DNA of 64,000 nucleotides. It comes from an uncultured Maribacter sp. GTDB lineage: Bacteria > Bacteroidota > Bacteroidia > Flavobacteriales > Flavobacteriaceae. The notes beneath the pieces were generated by a model that saw only the letters and a list, made by a program, of their open reading frames with translations, was not told the origin of the DNA and ran no database searches. Numbering within the stretch: the first letter of the stretch is position 1; each line of letters begins with the position of its first letter. Below, piece after piece: positions 16,797 to 24,641 of the stretch. The position numbers and the translations under genes were made by a program. The stretch lies in the NCBI GenBank assembly GCA_947493885.1, contig CANLTE010000002.1, positions 434,001 to 498,000 of the forward strand. The letters are read 5' to 3'.

Positions 16797-17654
16797 ATGA
16801 AAAAAATAGGATGTATTGTTACTTTTTGTATGCTTTTCTCATTAACACTTTCTGCGCAAACAGGGAAGGTTTTTGATAACCTAACAATGTCTAGTAAAAT
16901 ATTAAAAGGGGAAAGAAAATATGCAATATACCTGCCTCCAGATTATGAAACATCTGATAGAAGTTATCCTGTTTTGTATTTGTTACACGGAGCTGGTGAT
17001 GACCAAACAGGTTGGGTGCAGTTTGGAGAGGTTTTAAACATAACCGATAATGCTATTAAAAATAATTCGGCTACCGCTATGATTATTGTAATGCCCGATG
17101 CAAACACAGAAAAAAGAGGGTATTTTAATGTTGGTGATTGGCGTTATGAAGATTTCTTTTTTGAAGAGTTTATGCCATATGTGGAAAAAAAATACAGAAT
17201 TAAAAAAGAAAAAAGGTATCGTGCCATTTCTGGGCTTTCAATGGGAGGCGGAGGAACTTTTATGTATGCTTTGCATCATCCTGAATTGTTTTCGTCAGCA
17301 TGTCCACTAAGTGCTTATGTAGGTCCTTTAAGTCTGGAACAATTAAAAAAACAAATGGGCAATACCGTTGATAAATATTCTGAAGAAGAAATTAAAGCAA
17401 TTTATGAAAACCATAATGCCTTAGAGTTGTTAAAAATTGTTCCCGAAGAAGATGTAAAGTCCATAAAATGGTATATAGATTGTGGAGATGATGATTTTTT
17501 ATTTGAAGGAAATAGTTTGGTGCATATTGCCATGAAGAAAAAAGATATTCCTCATGAATATCGTGTTAGAGATGGCGCCCATAGTTGGGGATATTGGCGA
17601 GAATCATTGCCAAAAGTATTACAGTTTGTATCGGATACGTTTCATCAGCCTTAA
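16797..17654 (+). CDS. Secreted alpha/beta-hydrolase esterase (EstA/feruloyl-esterase-like)
   Basis: 285 residues. Seen: signal peptide ending LSAQ, KYAIYLPPDYETSDRSYPVLYLLHGAGDD (oxyanion region), nucleophile elbow GLSMGGGG (Ser about 146), an Asp in DCGDDDFLF and His in GAHSWGYW near residue 261, completing the triad. Known relatives are carbohydrate esterases (acetyl-xylan or feruloyl) and S-formylglutathione hydrolase-like enzymes; the signal peptide favours the former. Own promoter region of about 100 bp. Confidence 0.85.
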   Translation: MKKIGCIVTFCMLFSLTLSAQTGKVFDNLTMSSKILKGERKYAIYLPPDYETSDRSYPVLYLLHGAGDDQTGWVQFGEVLNITDNAIKNNSATAMIIVMPDANTEKRGYFNVGDWRYEDFFFEEFMPYVEKKYRIKKEKRYRAISGLSMGGGGTFMYALHHPELFSSACPLSAYVGPLSLEQLKKQMGNTVDKYSEEEIKAIYENHNALELLKIVPEEDVKSIKWYIDCGDDDFLFEGNSLVHIAMKKKDIPHEYRVRDGAHSWGYWRESLPKVLQFVSDTFHQP

Positions 17655-17659
17655 ACAAA

Positions 17660-17696
17660 ATTTGCTAAAACATAGATAACGGTTTACTTAGCAAAT
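17660..17696. terminator. Weak convergent hairpin
   Basis: ATTTGCTAA (17660-17668) and TTAGCAAAT (17688-17696) are perfect 9 bp arms around a 19-base loop, between convergent esterase and VOC genes; the right arm encodes the last VOC codons. No long T-run. Confidence 0.35.
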
Positions 17697-18109
17697 AACT
17701 GTTCTGGTTTTTTAAAAGCTTTAAATTCTAAAGCATTTCCTGCGGGATCTAAAAAAAACATAGTTGCTTGTTCTCCAATTTGTCCCTTGAATCGAATATA
17801 AGGCTCTATAATGAATTTTACTTTTTTACGAGTTAAATCTTCAGAGAATTTTTTAAACGCGTTCCAAGGTAATACAACTCCGTAGTGCGGTATAGGTACA
17901 TCATGACCATCAACAGGGTTGTAGTGTAATGTGTAATCGTTGGACTTTGGTTTGTAATGTATAACTAATTGATGTCCAAAAAGGTTAAAATCTACCCAGT
18001 GTTCACTACTACGACCTTCATGGCATCCTAAAACTTCGCCATAAAATTGTCGACATTCATTTAAATTATGAACGGGAATAGCAATATGAAATGGGCTTAT
18101 GTTTTTCAT
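17684..18109 (-). CDS. VOC-superfamily (glyoxalase/dioxygenase-like) protein
   Basis: 141 residues, one pair of beta-alpha-beta-beta-beta modules. Seen: [23 protein letters not shown] at the start and [18 protein letters not shown] at the end, classic VOC strands carrying metal-ligand positions (His, Glu). Several flavobacterial homologues are annotated as glyoxalases; substrate unknown. Six bases after the alpha/beta-hydrolase gene in a two-gene operon. Confidence 0.88.
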   Translation of the reverse strand: MKNISPFHIAIPVHNLNECRQFYGEVLGCHEGRSSEHWVDFNLFGHQLVIHYKPKSNDYTLHYNPVDGHDVPIPHYGVVLPWNAFKKFSEDLTRKKVKFIIEPYIRFKGQIGEQATMFFLDPAGNALEFKAFKKPEQLFAK

Positions 18110-18115
18110 TATATA

Positions 18116-18955
18116 TTAGGGTTGTAAAAATGCTAGAATTTTGTCATTAACTTCATTTTGATGCATAGAATGTCCCAAACCTTCTGTGGCAACAAGTTCA
18201 CTATTTTTCCAATTAACATGAACCTGCTCCGAGCCATGGTAAGGTGCTATTTTATCGTATTTATCATGAAAAAGTAATCCTCTTTGCGAAATGGTTTGAA
18301 CATATTTTGGAGAACTAAAGTCTTTTATAGTAAAACCAAATCGGTTTTCAATATAATTGCTTAGGCTTTTATGAACCTTACTATTAAATTTTAGTATGTT
18401 TTGATAGTCACTCATAATTTCATGAAACTCTGAAGGAGAGCCAATAGTCACTATTTTTTTGAGGTTACTGTTCCTATTCAGGTGCTCATTATACAAAACC
18501 GTCATCCCCCCTAGTGAATGGGCAACAATAGATTCAGGATTGTACTTTTTAATCATGAATTGTAGAATCTCAGCATATAAAGGAACATATAGCTTATCGC
18601 CAGATGAATATCCATGACCCGGAGCGTCAAAAGCAATAACATTATAATTGGCGGCGGTAAGTTTTTCGACTAAATTTCGCCATCTAAAAGTATTACTTTC
18701 CCAACCGTGCACAAGTAATACGGTTTCTTTTTTTCCCTTCCATTTGTAGGATTGTATTTTATGAGAACCTATGGTATACAATTCATTTTTAGCGTTGTCT
18801 AAATATGCTTTTTGAAAAGGTAAAACCTTTCCTCTTCTGTTCGTGCAAAAAAGGTTAAAAGCTTTTACAGCAGTTTTTTCTGGAGATAAATAGACCAGAC
18901 TGTTGAAATAACTTCCGTAAGCAAGTGGAACTATTTTGCGAAGTATTTTTTTCAT
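18116..18955 (-). CDS. Alpha/beta-fold hydrolase
   Basis: 279 residues, no signal peptide. Seen: LLVHGWESNTFRWRNLVEKL (HGW oxyanion motif), DAPGHGYSSG, nucleophile elbow AHSLGGM, Asp in LLFHDKYDKIAP and the catalytic His in GLGHSMHQ. Cytoplasmic esterase or lipase-like enzyme. First gene of the operon with the VOC protein; divergent from an HxlR regulator across a palindrome, so the pair is its probable target. Confidence 0.88.
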   Translation of the reverse strand: MKKILRKIVPLAYGSYFNSLVYLSPEKTAVKAFNLFCTNRRGKVLPFQKAYLDNAKNELYTIGSHKIQSYKWKGKKETVLLVHGWESNTFRWRNLVEKLTAANYNVIAFDAPGHGYSSGDKLYVPLYAEILQFMIKKYNPESIVAHSLGGMTVLYNEHLNRNSNLKKIVTIGSPSEFHEIMSDYQNILKFNSKVHKSLSNYIENRFGFTIKDFSSPKYVQTISQRGLLFHDKYDKIAPYHGSEQVHVNWKNSELVATEGLGHSMHQNEVNDKILAFLQP

Positions 18956-19033
18956 AATTACATAAGGTTTTCGATGCCTTTTATTTTTTTGGCGAATTTA
19001 CGCTTTTCAAAATTTTGAATCACTTTTCTTTTG

Positions 19034-19060
19034 AAGTGAGTTACTTTTAGTAACTTACTC
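19034..19060. promoter_or_regulatory. Inverted repeat, likely operator of second HxlR regulator
   Basis: GTGAGTTAC (19036-19044) and GTAACTTAC (19050-19058) match at 8 of 9 with a 5 bp spacer; arms extend to AAG/CTC outside. It is in the 170 bp divergent region between the hydrolase and HxlR genes. The 5 bp spacer and GTTAC/GTAAC core resemble the operator at 673-701. Confidence 0.6.
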
Positions 19061-19125
19061 TATATATGAAACTAAATTAAGCATTACTAGTTAATTATTA
19101 GTGAGTTGCGAAAATAACACCTGGT

Positions 19126-19554
19126 ATGGAAAAAGAAACTAATATTGATAATCAGTTAGTTAGGAACAAAAAAAAGATGAAAAAAATGTTTGGACATATT
19201 GACTACAGGAACCCTCCTGAATTATGTCCAATTCGAGACATACTTGCACCTGCTTCTGATAAGTGGACTTTATTGTTGTTGCTTTATTTGGGGTATTTTC
19301 CTGTTTTACGCTTTAGTAAGCTAAAAAAGTATTTGTATGGGATATCAAATAAAGTATTGAGTGAAAGATTGAAAGCTGTCGAAGCTGATGGCTACGTTTA
19401 TCGTAAGATGTACGCTGAGGTTCCTATAAGAGTGGAATATGGTTTAACAGACTTTGGAAAATCTTATGTAGAAAGGCTACTTGAATTTACGGAATGGACC
19501 ATGCAGAATCATCCTAAAATAATTTCTAATAGAGAAAAATTTCAAATTTACTAA
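19126..19554 (+). CDS. HxlR-family winged-helix regulator
   Basis: 142 residues with about 30 extra basic N-terminal residues compared with the minimal family. Seen: LCPIRDILAPASDKW (family Cys and KW, with IGG replaced by ASD), KVLSERLKAVEADGYV (recognition helix) and RVEYGLTDFGKSYVERL (wing). Cytoplasmic DNA-binding dimer; divergent from the alpha/beta hydrolase-VOC operon. Confidence 0.88.
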   Translation: MEKETNIDNQLVRNKKKMKKMFGHIDYRNPPELCPIRDILAPASDKWTLLLLLYLGYFPVLRFSKLKKYLYGISNKVLSERLKAVEADGYVYRKMYAEVPIRVEYGLTDFGKSYVERLLEFTEWTMQNHPKIISNREKFQIY

Positions 19555-19562
19555 TCTACATT

Positions 19563-20117
19563 TTAATCCCATGAAACCATCATATACTTAATCTTTGCAG
19601 CATCTGGGATTTGAACAGCCTCAATGGAAGCTGTTGAAATATATCGCAAACTTTCAGGAAGCTCCTTTTTATCAATTGTAAAATAAATGTCGCTATCCTT
19701 AAGCAGAATTACAACATTGTTCATTGAGGTTATTATTTTACTAATGGAGCACTTATCTCTAATTTCTTGAAAAGTACTGTTAATTCCAATGCCATTTAGT
19801 GTGGAGAATCTAGGGTCTTTTATTTGAATGTTTTCTATTGTTGGAATACTATCAGAATTTGGTGTTAGCGTTAAGAGGTGCTTCCCACCTCGCTCAAAAA
19901 CCTTTATTTTGCTTGCGCCAGAACCAAAGTTTAACTTAACAGTATCTTGCACAATGGAATCGTTTGAATAAATTAATTCCAAATCACGGGCTAGACTTTT
20001 ACGTTCTAATTTTCCGATTTTTTCTTGAGTGATAAGAAAATGGGGGTCTTTTTCTTTTTCACATTGCGTTAAAAAGAAAAATAGAGGAATGGCTAGTAGT
20101 AGGAAATATTTTTTCAT
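19563..20117 (-). CDS. Lipoprotein, DUF1131-like
   Basis: 184 residues. Seen: signal FFLTQC with lipobox Cys19, then a beta-rich domain (IGKLERKSLARDLELIYSNDS, FSTLNGIGINSTFQEIRDKCSISKI). The phrase about a minimal stored property followed by GIGINSTFQEI resembles DUF1131/YedD-type lipoproteins, an uncertain match. It starts one base after the stop of the HerA-like ATPase gene, so the two are cotranscribed; a functional link is not obvious. Confidence 0.6.
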   Translation of the reverse strand: MKKYFLLLAIPLFFFLTQCEKEKDPHFLITQEKIGKLERKSLARDLELIYSNDSIVQDTVKLNFGSGASKIKVFERGGKHLLTLTPNSDSIPTIENIQIKDPRFSTLNGIGINSTFQEIRDKCSISKIITSMNNVVILLKDSDIYFTIDKKELPESLRYISTASIEAVQIPDAAKIKYMMVSWD

Positions 20118-21620
20118 TTATCGTATTACTTTTTTAAGAACTCCAAGAACACCTCTAATAAAGGTAGCACTTGTTAGTACTTTAACTATGGGGTTTTGTC
20201 TTGTACTTCTTCTGGAAGAAGAGCGTGGTTTGGGTTTGTTTTTTTCTTTTTCGGCTTCTTTTTCCGCAAGCTCAATTTTTTCGTTCAATATTTCATACGC
20301 ACTTTCACGGTCAATATCCTCGTTGTATTTTTTAACTAAGGTCGAGTTTTTTACAACCGTGTTAAGTTCACTATCGGTTAAAATATCCATTCGGCTCATA
20401 GGTGCTCTTAGTAAAGTAGCGGCTAAAGGGGTAGGTCTTCCTTTTTCATCAAGTGCCGAAATAAGAGCTTCTCCCGTACCCAAAGTTGTTAGCACGGTTT
20501 TGGTGTCGTAGTATTCAGAAATTGGATAATTTTCAGCAGCAAGTTTTATGGCTTTTCTATCTTTTGCAGTAAAAGCACGTAACGCATGTTGTACTTTTAA
20601 GCCTAATTGCGCTAAAACTTCATCAGGCACATCAGTAGGATTTTGTGTAACAAAATATAACCCAATTCCCTTAGAGCGTATTAGCTTTACAATACTTTCT
20701 ATTTGATCTAACAGTGCTTTAGAGGCTTCTTTAAAGATAAGGTGCGCTTCATCAATAAATAATACTAACTCTGGAGCATCAGCATCTCCCTGCTCCGGAA
20801 AAGTGGCATAAATTTCAGCTAATAAACTCAACATAAAGGTGGAGAAAAGCTTTGGCCTATCCTGAATATCTGTTAGTCTAATAATATTTATATAGCCCCT
20901 ACCGCTATCATCTATTCTGGTAAGGTCATTAACATCAAAAGATTTTTCGCCAAAAAACAAATCCGCTCCTTGTTGTTCTAATTCAATAATCTTTCTAAGA
21001 ATGCTACCAGTGGAACTTGTCGAGATACGTCCATAATCTTTTGTGAACTCAGGTTTTCCAGCACCCGTAGCATATTGCAGCACCTTTTTAAAATCTTTTA
21101 GGTCTAGTAATGGAAGTTTGTTATCATCACAATATTTAAATACTACTGCAACAATACCTTCTTGTGTTTCAGTTAAATCTAAAATTCTAGAAAGTAGTAC
21201 AGGACCAAATTCAGAAACCGTTGCGCGTAATTTTACTCCATCTTGTTCAGATAGGGAAAGAATTTCAACGGGGAAACCCTTAGCTTCAAAGGGGAAACCA
21301 ATTTTTGCATGTCGTTCATCAATTTTTTCATGTCCAGGACTTGGTTTAGCTAAACCACTTAAATCGCCCTTTAAATCCATTAAAAGCACGGGAATACCTT
21401 TTTCAGAAAGATTTTCAGCCAGCACCTGTAACGTTTTGGTTTTACCAGTTCCCGTAGCTCCAGCGATAAGACCATGCCTGTTAAGTGTTTTTAAAGGAAT
21501 TTTTACATAGGCATTGGTAACCGCATCATTTTCATGCATAGCCGCACCCATGTTAATGAAATCACCTTTTGTAGTATACCCTTTTTCAATATGTGCAAAG
21601 AAATCTTCCTTAGTGGCCAT
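20118..21620 (-). CDS. HerA-like ATPase, DUF853 (YjgR) family
   Basis: 500 residues, family length. Seen: Walker A GATGTGKTKTLQVLAENL (about 53), LLMDLKGDLSGLAK, Walker B ELVLFIDEAH, and the sensor-like YFVTQNPTDVPDEVLAQLG; the C-terminal region is basic (KPRSSSRRSTRQ). Family is a RecA-fold DNA-translocase-like ATPase whose cellular role is poorly known. Cytoplasmic. Upstream region shared with the divergent queE promoter. Confidence 0.92.
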   Translation of the reverse strand: MATKEDFFAHIEKGYTTKGDFINMGAAMHENDAVTNAYVKIPLKTLNRHGLIAGATGTGKTKTLQVLAENLSEKGIPVLLMDLKGDLSGLAKPSPGHEKIDERHAKIGFPFEAKGFPVEILSLSEQDGVKLRATVSEFGPVLLSRILDLTETQEGIVAVVFKYCDDNKLPLLDLKDFKKVLQYATGAGKPEFTKDYGRISTSSTGSILRKIIELEQQGADLFFGEKSFDVNDLTRIDDSGRGYINIIRLTDIQDRPKLFSTFMLSLLAEIYATFPEQGDADAPELVLFIDEAHLIFKEASKALLDQIESIVKLIRSKGIGLYFVTQNPTDVPDEVLAQLGLKVQHALRAFTAKDRKAIKLAAENYPISEYYDTKTVLTTLGTGEALISALDEKGRPTPLAATLLRAPMSRMDILTDSELNTVVKNSTLVKKYNEDIDRESAYEILNEKIELAEKEAEKEKNKPKPRSSSRRSTRQNPIVKVLTSATFIRGVLGVLKKVIR

Positions 21621-21818
21621 TGGTTATTTTTTGATAAAAATAATTGATTTTTGGTCAATTATAAAGTCATTTTGGCATCAATATTTATACCAAAGCCTGC
21701 TTTTTATTAACATTTTCAAAATAATCGACGATTATTTTTTGCGAATAATTCAAAATCAAATGCTTATCCTGTAAAAAATATGTAGCAGCGTTTTTTATGC
21801 TATGGAAAGCTATTTGCC

Positions 21819-21847
21819 TTGAGTATTAAGTATTAACTGTATCTTTG
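21819..21847 (+). promoter_or_regulatory. queE promoter
   Basis: TTG at 21819-21821, 18 bp spacer, TATCTTTG at 21840-21847: close to the Bacteroidetes TTG-N19-TAnnTTTG pattern. The ATG at 21852 is only 4 bases after the -7 box, so the mRNA is probably leaderless or nearly so. Confidence 0.6.
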
Positions 21848-21851
21848 CCGA

Positions 21852-22484
21852 ATGTCTAAAGCTCATATGTTAGAGAAGGTAAATAAAGGAGAAATGCTTC
21901 CCTTGATGGAGGAGTTTTATACGATTCAAGGAGAAGGGTATTATAAAGGAACTGCCGCTTATTTTATACGGGTAGGAGGGTGCGATGTTGGTTGCCATTG
22001 GTGTGATGTAAAAGAAAGTTGGAACGCAGAAACGCATCCACCAACGGAAATATCTAGTATTGTAGAAAACGCAGCTAAATATTCAGATACAATTGTGGTT
22101 ACAGGTGGTGAGCCTTTAACATGGAATATGAATCCGCTTACCAAGGCATTAAAAGCTAAAAATCTAACTACGCATATAGAAACTTCTGGGGCATATGAAT
22201 TAACAGGGGATTGGGACTGGATTTGCCTTTCACCAAAGAAAAATAAGTTACCAGTAAAAGCGGCATATGATAATGCTAATGAGTTAAAGGTAATAGTCTA
22301 TAATAAACACGATTTAATCTTTGCGGAGGAGCAAGCAGCAAAAACAAGTGACAATTGTATTCTATATTTGCAGCCGGAATGGAGCGTTAGAGATAAAATG
22401 GTACCCGAAATTGTTGATTTTGTAATGAAAAACCCTAAGTGGAAGGTGTCATTACAAACACATAAATATTTGAATATTCCTTAA
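21852..22484 (+). CDS. queE: 7-carboxy-7-deazaguanine synthase (queuosine pathway)
   Basis: 210 residues. Seen: MEEFYTIQGEGYYKGTAAYFIRVGGC followed by the radical SAM cluster CDVGCHWCD (CX3CX2C), VVTGGEPL, and HIETSGAY, all QueE hallmarks. Converts 6-carboxy-tetrahydropterin to CDG using SAM and a 4Fe-4S cluster. Other queuosine genes are not in the window. Confidence 0.96.
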   Translation: MSKAHMLEKVNKGEMLPLMEEFYTIQGEGYYKGTAAYFIRVGGCDVGCHWCDVKESWNAETHPPTEISSIVENAAKYSDTIVVTGGEPLTWNMNPLTKALKAKNLTTHIETSGAYELTGDWDWICLSPKKNKLPVKAAYDNANELKVIVYNKHDLIFAEEQAAKTSDNCILYLQPEWSVRDKMVPEIVDFVMKNPKWKVSLQTHKYLNIP

Positions 22485-22487
22485 ATT

Positions 22488-22781
22488 TTAAGCACACTCA
22501 GAAGATTCCGTTTCAACCAAACAAAGTTCTTCTTGTAGGCAAAACTTCCATTTAATATATAAGTCAATAGCACCAATAATTTCCATATCTTTAAAACGTT
22601 CTGCCAAATTATCATCTCGTAAAAAAGTGAGATAAAAAGGAAGTTGAAATTTCCATGGCATTTTTTCTATCGAAGATAATGGTCCAGTGCATTCACTAAA
22701 ATAAAGGTTTGAGTTTTTGTCTAAATAAAATGTAAGATTATGCGTATTAATGTAGGAAATTGCATTAAATGTTTTTTCCAT
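22488..22781 (-). CDS. Small protein of unknown function
   Basis: 97 residues, not recognised. Mixed alpha/beta composition with Trp/Phe-rich centre (KMPWKFQLPFYLTFL) and three Cys near the C-terminus (CLQEELCLVETESSECA). No signal peptide. Convergent with queE (3 bp gap). Probably expressed from the intergenic region that carries the long inverted repeat at 22828-22931. Confidence 0.6.
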   Translation of the reverse strand: MEKTFNAISYINTHNLTFYLDKNSNLYFSECTGPLSSIEKMPWKFQLPFYLTFLRDDNLAERFKDMEIIGAIDLYIKWKFCLQEELCLVETESSECA

Positions 22782-22827
22782 ATGCTATGGCGCGGTTTTA
22801 ACTGTGGTTTTTGTCTTAGTCCTATAT

Positions 22828-22931
22828 ATCCATCATGTCCATATCCAGTTTTAAATAATTATTTTGCATGTTAAAAATCTAATAAACATTTACTTACGTA
22901 ATGTATATGAGATATGGACAAAATGATGGAT
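22828..22931. repeat. Long split inverted repeat between divergent small genes
   Basis: Left element 22828-22845 is two adjoining 9-mers (ATCCATCAT, GTCCATATC). Right element has their exact reverse complements, GATATGGAC (22911-22919) and ATGATGGAT (22923-22931), separated by AAA. The 65 bp between the elements has no repeat. It sits in the 264 bp divergent gap before an HTH protein gene; operator looping or an mRNA hairpin are both possible. Nothing else is visible in the gap. Confidence 0.75.
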
Positions 22932-23045
22932 TGTAACTTAAAATAATTTACTTATCTTATCTATTACTAAACAAAAGTAATAAAAATTTAGTTCAAAGTA
23001 GTACATAAAAGTACATTTTTTGAAATAAATACTTACAAGAATTGA

Positions 23046-23507
23046 ATGAAAGCTGACGAAATAATAAATATTTTACTATCAGAATTCAAAACCGATAAAG
23101 CTGGTCTTGCGACGATTTTAGATGTACATAAATCTACAATTAGCAATATTAGTAAAGGGTATACAAAACGCATTTCTCCAAAACTTGCTCAACGAATAAT
23201 AGGTTTAAAACCGGAATTAAACTACTCTTTTTTAGTAGGTGCTAGTAATCAATTACGATTAACTGATGATGAAGATATTGCGCCTGCAAGTGTTTTTTTA
23301 ACTACAAAAGGAAGGTCACGTATAACGGTTGAAGAAATCGCAACTTTTGTATTGAATCATATAGAAGAGTTTGAAAAAAATGATATTTTTTCGGTGTATA
23401 AAAGCTCTGTGATTAATCAAGCTAAGGTAGAGTTATTGCAAGAACAATTGCTTTTGAAAAACACACTTAAAAACGATAACGAGGAGGAAGAAGATAAGGA
23501 GGATTAA
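23046..23507 (+). CDS. Cro/CI-like HTH DNA-binding protein
   Basis: 153 residues. Seen: an N-terminal helix-turn-helix (about 5-50: LSEFKTDKAGLATILDVHKSTISNISKGYTKRIS), then ELNYSFLVG, a middle Thr-rich linker and a C-terminal helix with an acidic tail (NDNEEEEDKED). No phage neighbours. The inverted repeat just upstream is a candidate autoregulatory site. Its 3' end overlaps the next convergent gene by 4 bp. Confidence 0.7.
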   Translation: MKADEIINILLSEFKTDKAGLATILDVHKSTISNISKGYTKRISPKLAQRIIGLKPELNYSFLVGASNQLRLTDDEDIAPASVFLTTKGRSRITVEEIATFVLNHIEEFEKNDIFSVYKSSVINQAKVELLQEQLLLKNTLKNDNEEEEDKED

Positions 23508-23815
23508 ATACCTTTAAGTGTTTTTTCAATATCTTGCTCGGTAATTTTGTCAAAGCCAATATCCTTTAAAAGCACCAGTATTTTTAGATTTTTTACTCGT
23601 TTTTTAGCTTTTTCATTTTTAGCATCAATTTCTTTGATTTTTTTGTTTTTGAATAAGCTTTTTAAATATCCTTTTTCACTATCGGAATAATCATCATTAG
23701 ATGTATTAAACTTATCCATAATGTCACTTAGTAAAACTATAGTTTCGCTTACAGATAATTCTCCTTCTGTGGTCCTTCGACGCACTTCTTTTATTTCTTT
23801 TATTAAATCTTGCAT
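23504..23815 (-). CDS. Small Lys-rich helical protein, unknown
   Basis: 103 residues, strongly helical and charged (KNKKIKEIDAKNEKAKKRVKNLK), no signal or membrane segment. Not recognised. Last gene of a three-gene leftward operon after the 52-residue lipoprotein and the four-TM protein (11 bp gap). Confidence 0.6.
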   Translation of the reverse strand: MQDLIKEIKEVRRRTTEGELSVSETIVLLSDIMDKFNTSNDDYSDSEKGYLKSLFKNKKIKEIDAKNEKAKKRVKNLKILVLLKDIGFDKITEQDIEKTLKGI

Positions 23816-23826
23816 AGGTAGTAGGC

Positions 23827-24327
23827 TTAACTTTCAGATAAGGTTTTAGATTTTAAAATGTTTAAAATCTCTTTAGTTTCTTGTTGAAATTCGTTTTTTA
23901 ATGTGTCCTGTTGTTTACGCCAAAGCGATATTTTTTGAATTAAAAATAATAGCAAAATAAAGAGGATACATGATCCAAGAGCATATACATGTAACAAGAC
24001 ATTATCAATTTTCATTTGTGGTTGAAAAACCCAAATAATATGTATAGTATAGCAATATATAGGAACAAGAAAAGAGGTGAAGTAGGGTTTTAGTTGAAAT
24101 CCAAAAATCATTATTAGGGGCGATACCGATTGCATTAATACCCAAATGAATGTATCAAAGTTAGCAAACCCATAATCGTTGGTTCCTTCTATGTTTAAAA
24201 AAAGAAGAACCTTATCCAGATATAATAATAATCCAGATAAGGCAATTAAAATTGATCCGAAGACCCTTTTATTTTCGTTGATCTCCGGCTTTTTCAACAG
24301 TCGTTCTGTCAATATTTTGAATTTCAT
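23827..24327 (-). CDS. Four-TM membrane protein, unknown
   Basis: 166 residues from ATG at 24327; a start at 24363 (adding 12) is possible. Seen: four hydrophobic segments (RVFGSILIALSGLLLYLDKVL, WVLMQSVSPLIMIFGF, FLVPIYCYTIHIIWVF, ALGSCILFILLLFLI) and a C-terminal cytoplasmic helix (QDTLKNEFQQETKEILNILK). Either start lies inside the coding region of the 52-residue lipoprotein gene upstream, in another frame, so translation of the two is coupled. No family recognised. Confidence 0.6.
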   Translation of the reverse strand: MKFKILTERLLKKPEINENKRVFGSILIALSGLLLYLDKVLLFLNIEGTNDYGFANFDTFIWVLMQSVSPLIMIFGFQLKPYFTSFLVPIYCYTIHIIWVFQPQMKIDNVLLHVYALGSCILFILLLFLIQKISLWRKQQDTLKNEFQQETKEILNILKSKTLSES

Positions 24328-24427
24328 ATAAATTCTCTGTTTCCGCAGTATCATTTTTTTCACAAGAGCTCACAAACCCTATAAATACAACAACTACCGC
24401 GATTAATACTAAACTTTTAACTTTCAT
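24269..24427 (-). CDS. 52-residue lipoprotein, paralogue of the one at 40621
   Basis: ATG 24427-24425, stop 24271-24269. Signal MKVKSLVLIAVVVVFIGF then lipobox SSC (Cys22), mature part EKNDTAETENLYEIQNID. The stretch ND...E..LYE.Q matches the 52-residue lipoprotein at 40621-40779, which has identical length. Its last 59 bases overlap the next gene. Promoter signals upstream include a palindrome centred on a TACATTTG -7 box. Function unknown; the paralogue sits beside a sensor kinase. Confidence 0.75.
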   Translation of the reverse strand: MKVKSLVLIAVVVVFIGFVSSCEKNDTAETENLYEIQNIDRTTVEKAGDQRK

Positions 24428-24473
24428 AATAACATGCTTTTAATTAATAATTATTTAGCATGAAATTACGGAT

Positions 24474-24491
24474 TTCCTACAAATGTAGGAA
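24474..24491 (-). promoter_or_regulatory. Palindrome centred on the -7 box of the small lipoprotein gene
   Basis: TTCCTACA and TGTAGGAA are perfect 8 bp arms around AA. Read leftward, the centre is TACATTTG (24487-24480), a perfect TAnnTTTG -7 box, 52 bp before the lipoprotein ATG. A repressor here would cover the promoter; alternatively the symmetry is part of the transcript start. Confidence 0.6.
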
Positions 24492-24518
24492 TTATATTAA
24501 TGAGTTTTGGTGTAAGTA

Positions 24519-24534
24519 TTACGGATATCGGTAT
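24519..24534 (-). promoter_or_regulatory. Degenerate copy of the 16 bp response-regulator-type palindrome
   Basis: TTACGGATATCGGTAT agrees with TTACAGATATCTGTAA (the motif before the 43584 and 46247 operons) at 13 of 16 positions. It lies 36 bp before the -7 box at 24487-24480 in the leftward sense. Direct repeats of GTAAGTATT (24512-24520, 24540-24548) surround it. Role inferred only by similarity. Confidence 0.4.
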
Positions 24535-24641
24535 GTAGCGTAAGTATTTCGGTATACAACCAAAACGTTTGCGTAAAGCATCTTTGAATTACGATTATAA
24601 TCGATAATTGGAAAAGTGTCAAAGAAAATAGTTTTTAGAGG

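Noticed and set aside
17098-17310. 70-codon ORF inside the esterase gene
   Set aside because: Same-strand alternate frame of a gene with an intact catalytic triad.
20029-20511. 160-codon rightward ORF, and similarly 21043-21510
   Set aside because: Both are reverse frames of the HerA-like ATPase gene; Ser/Leu-rich without any motif.
23046-23507. HTH protein as a phage repressor marking a prophage
   Set aside because: No integrase, structural phage genes, att-like repeats or compositional break within the window.
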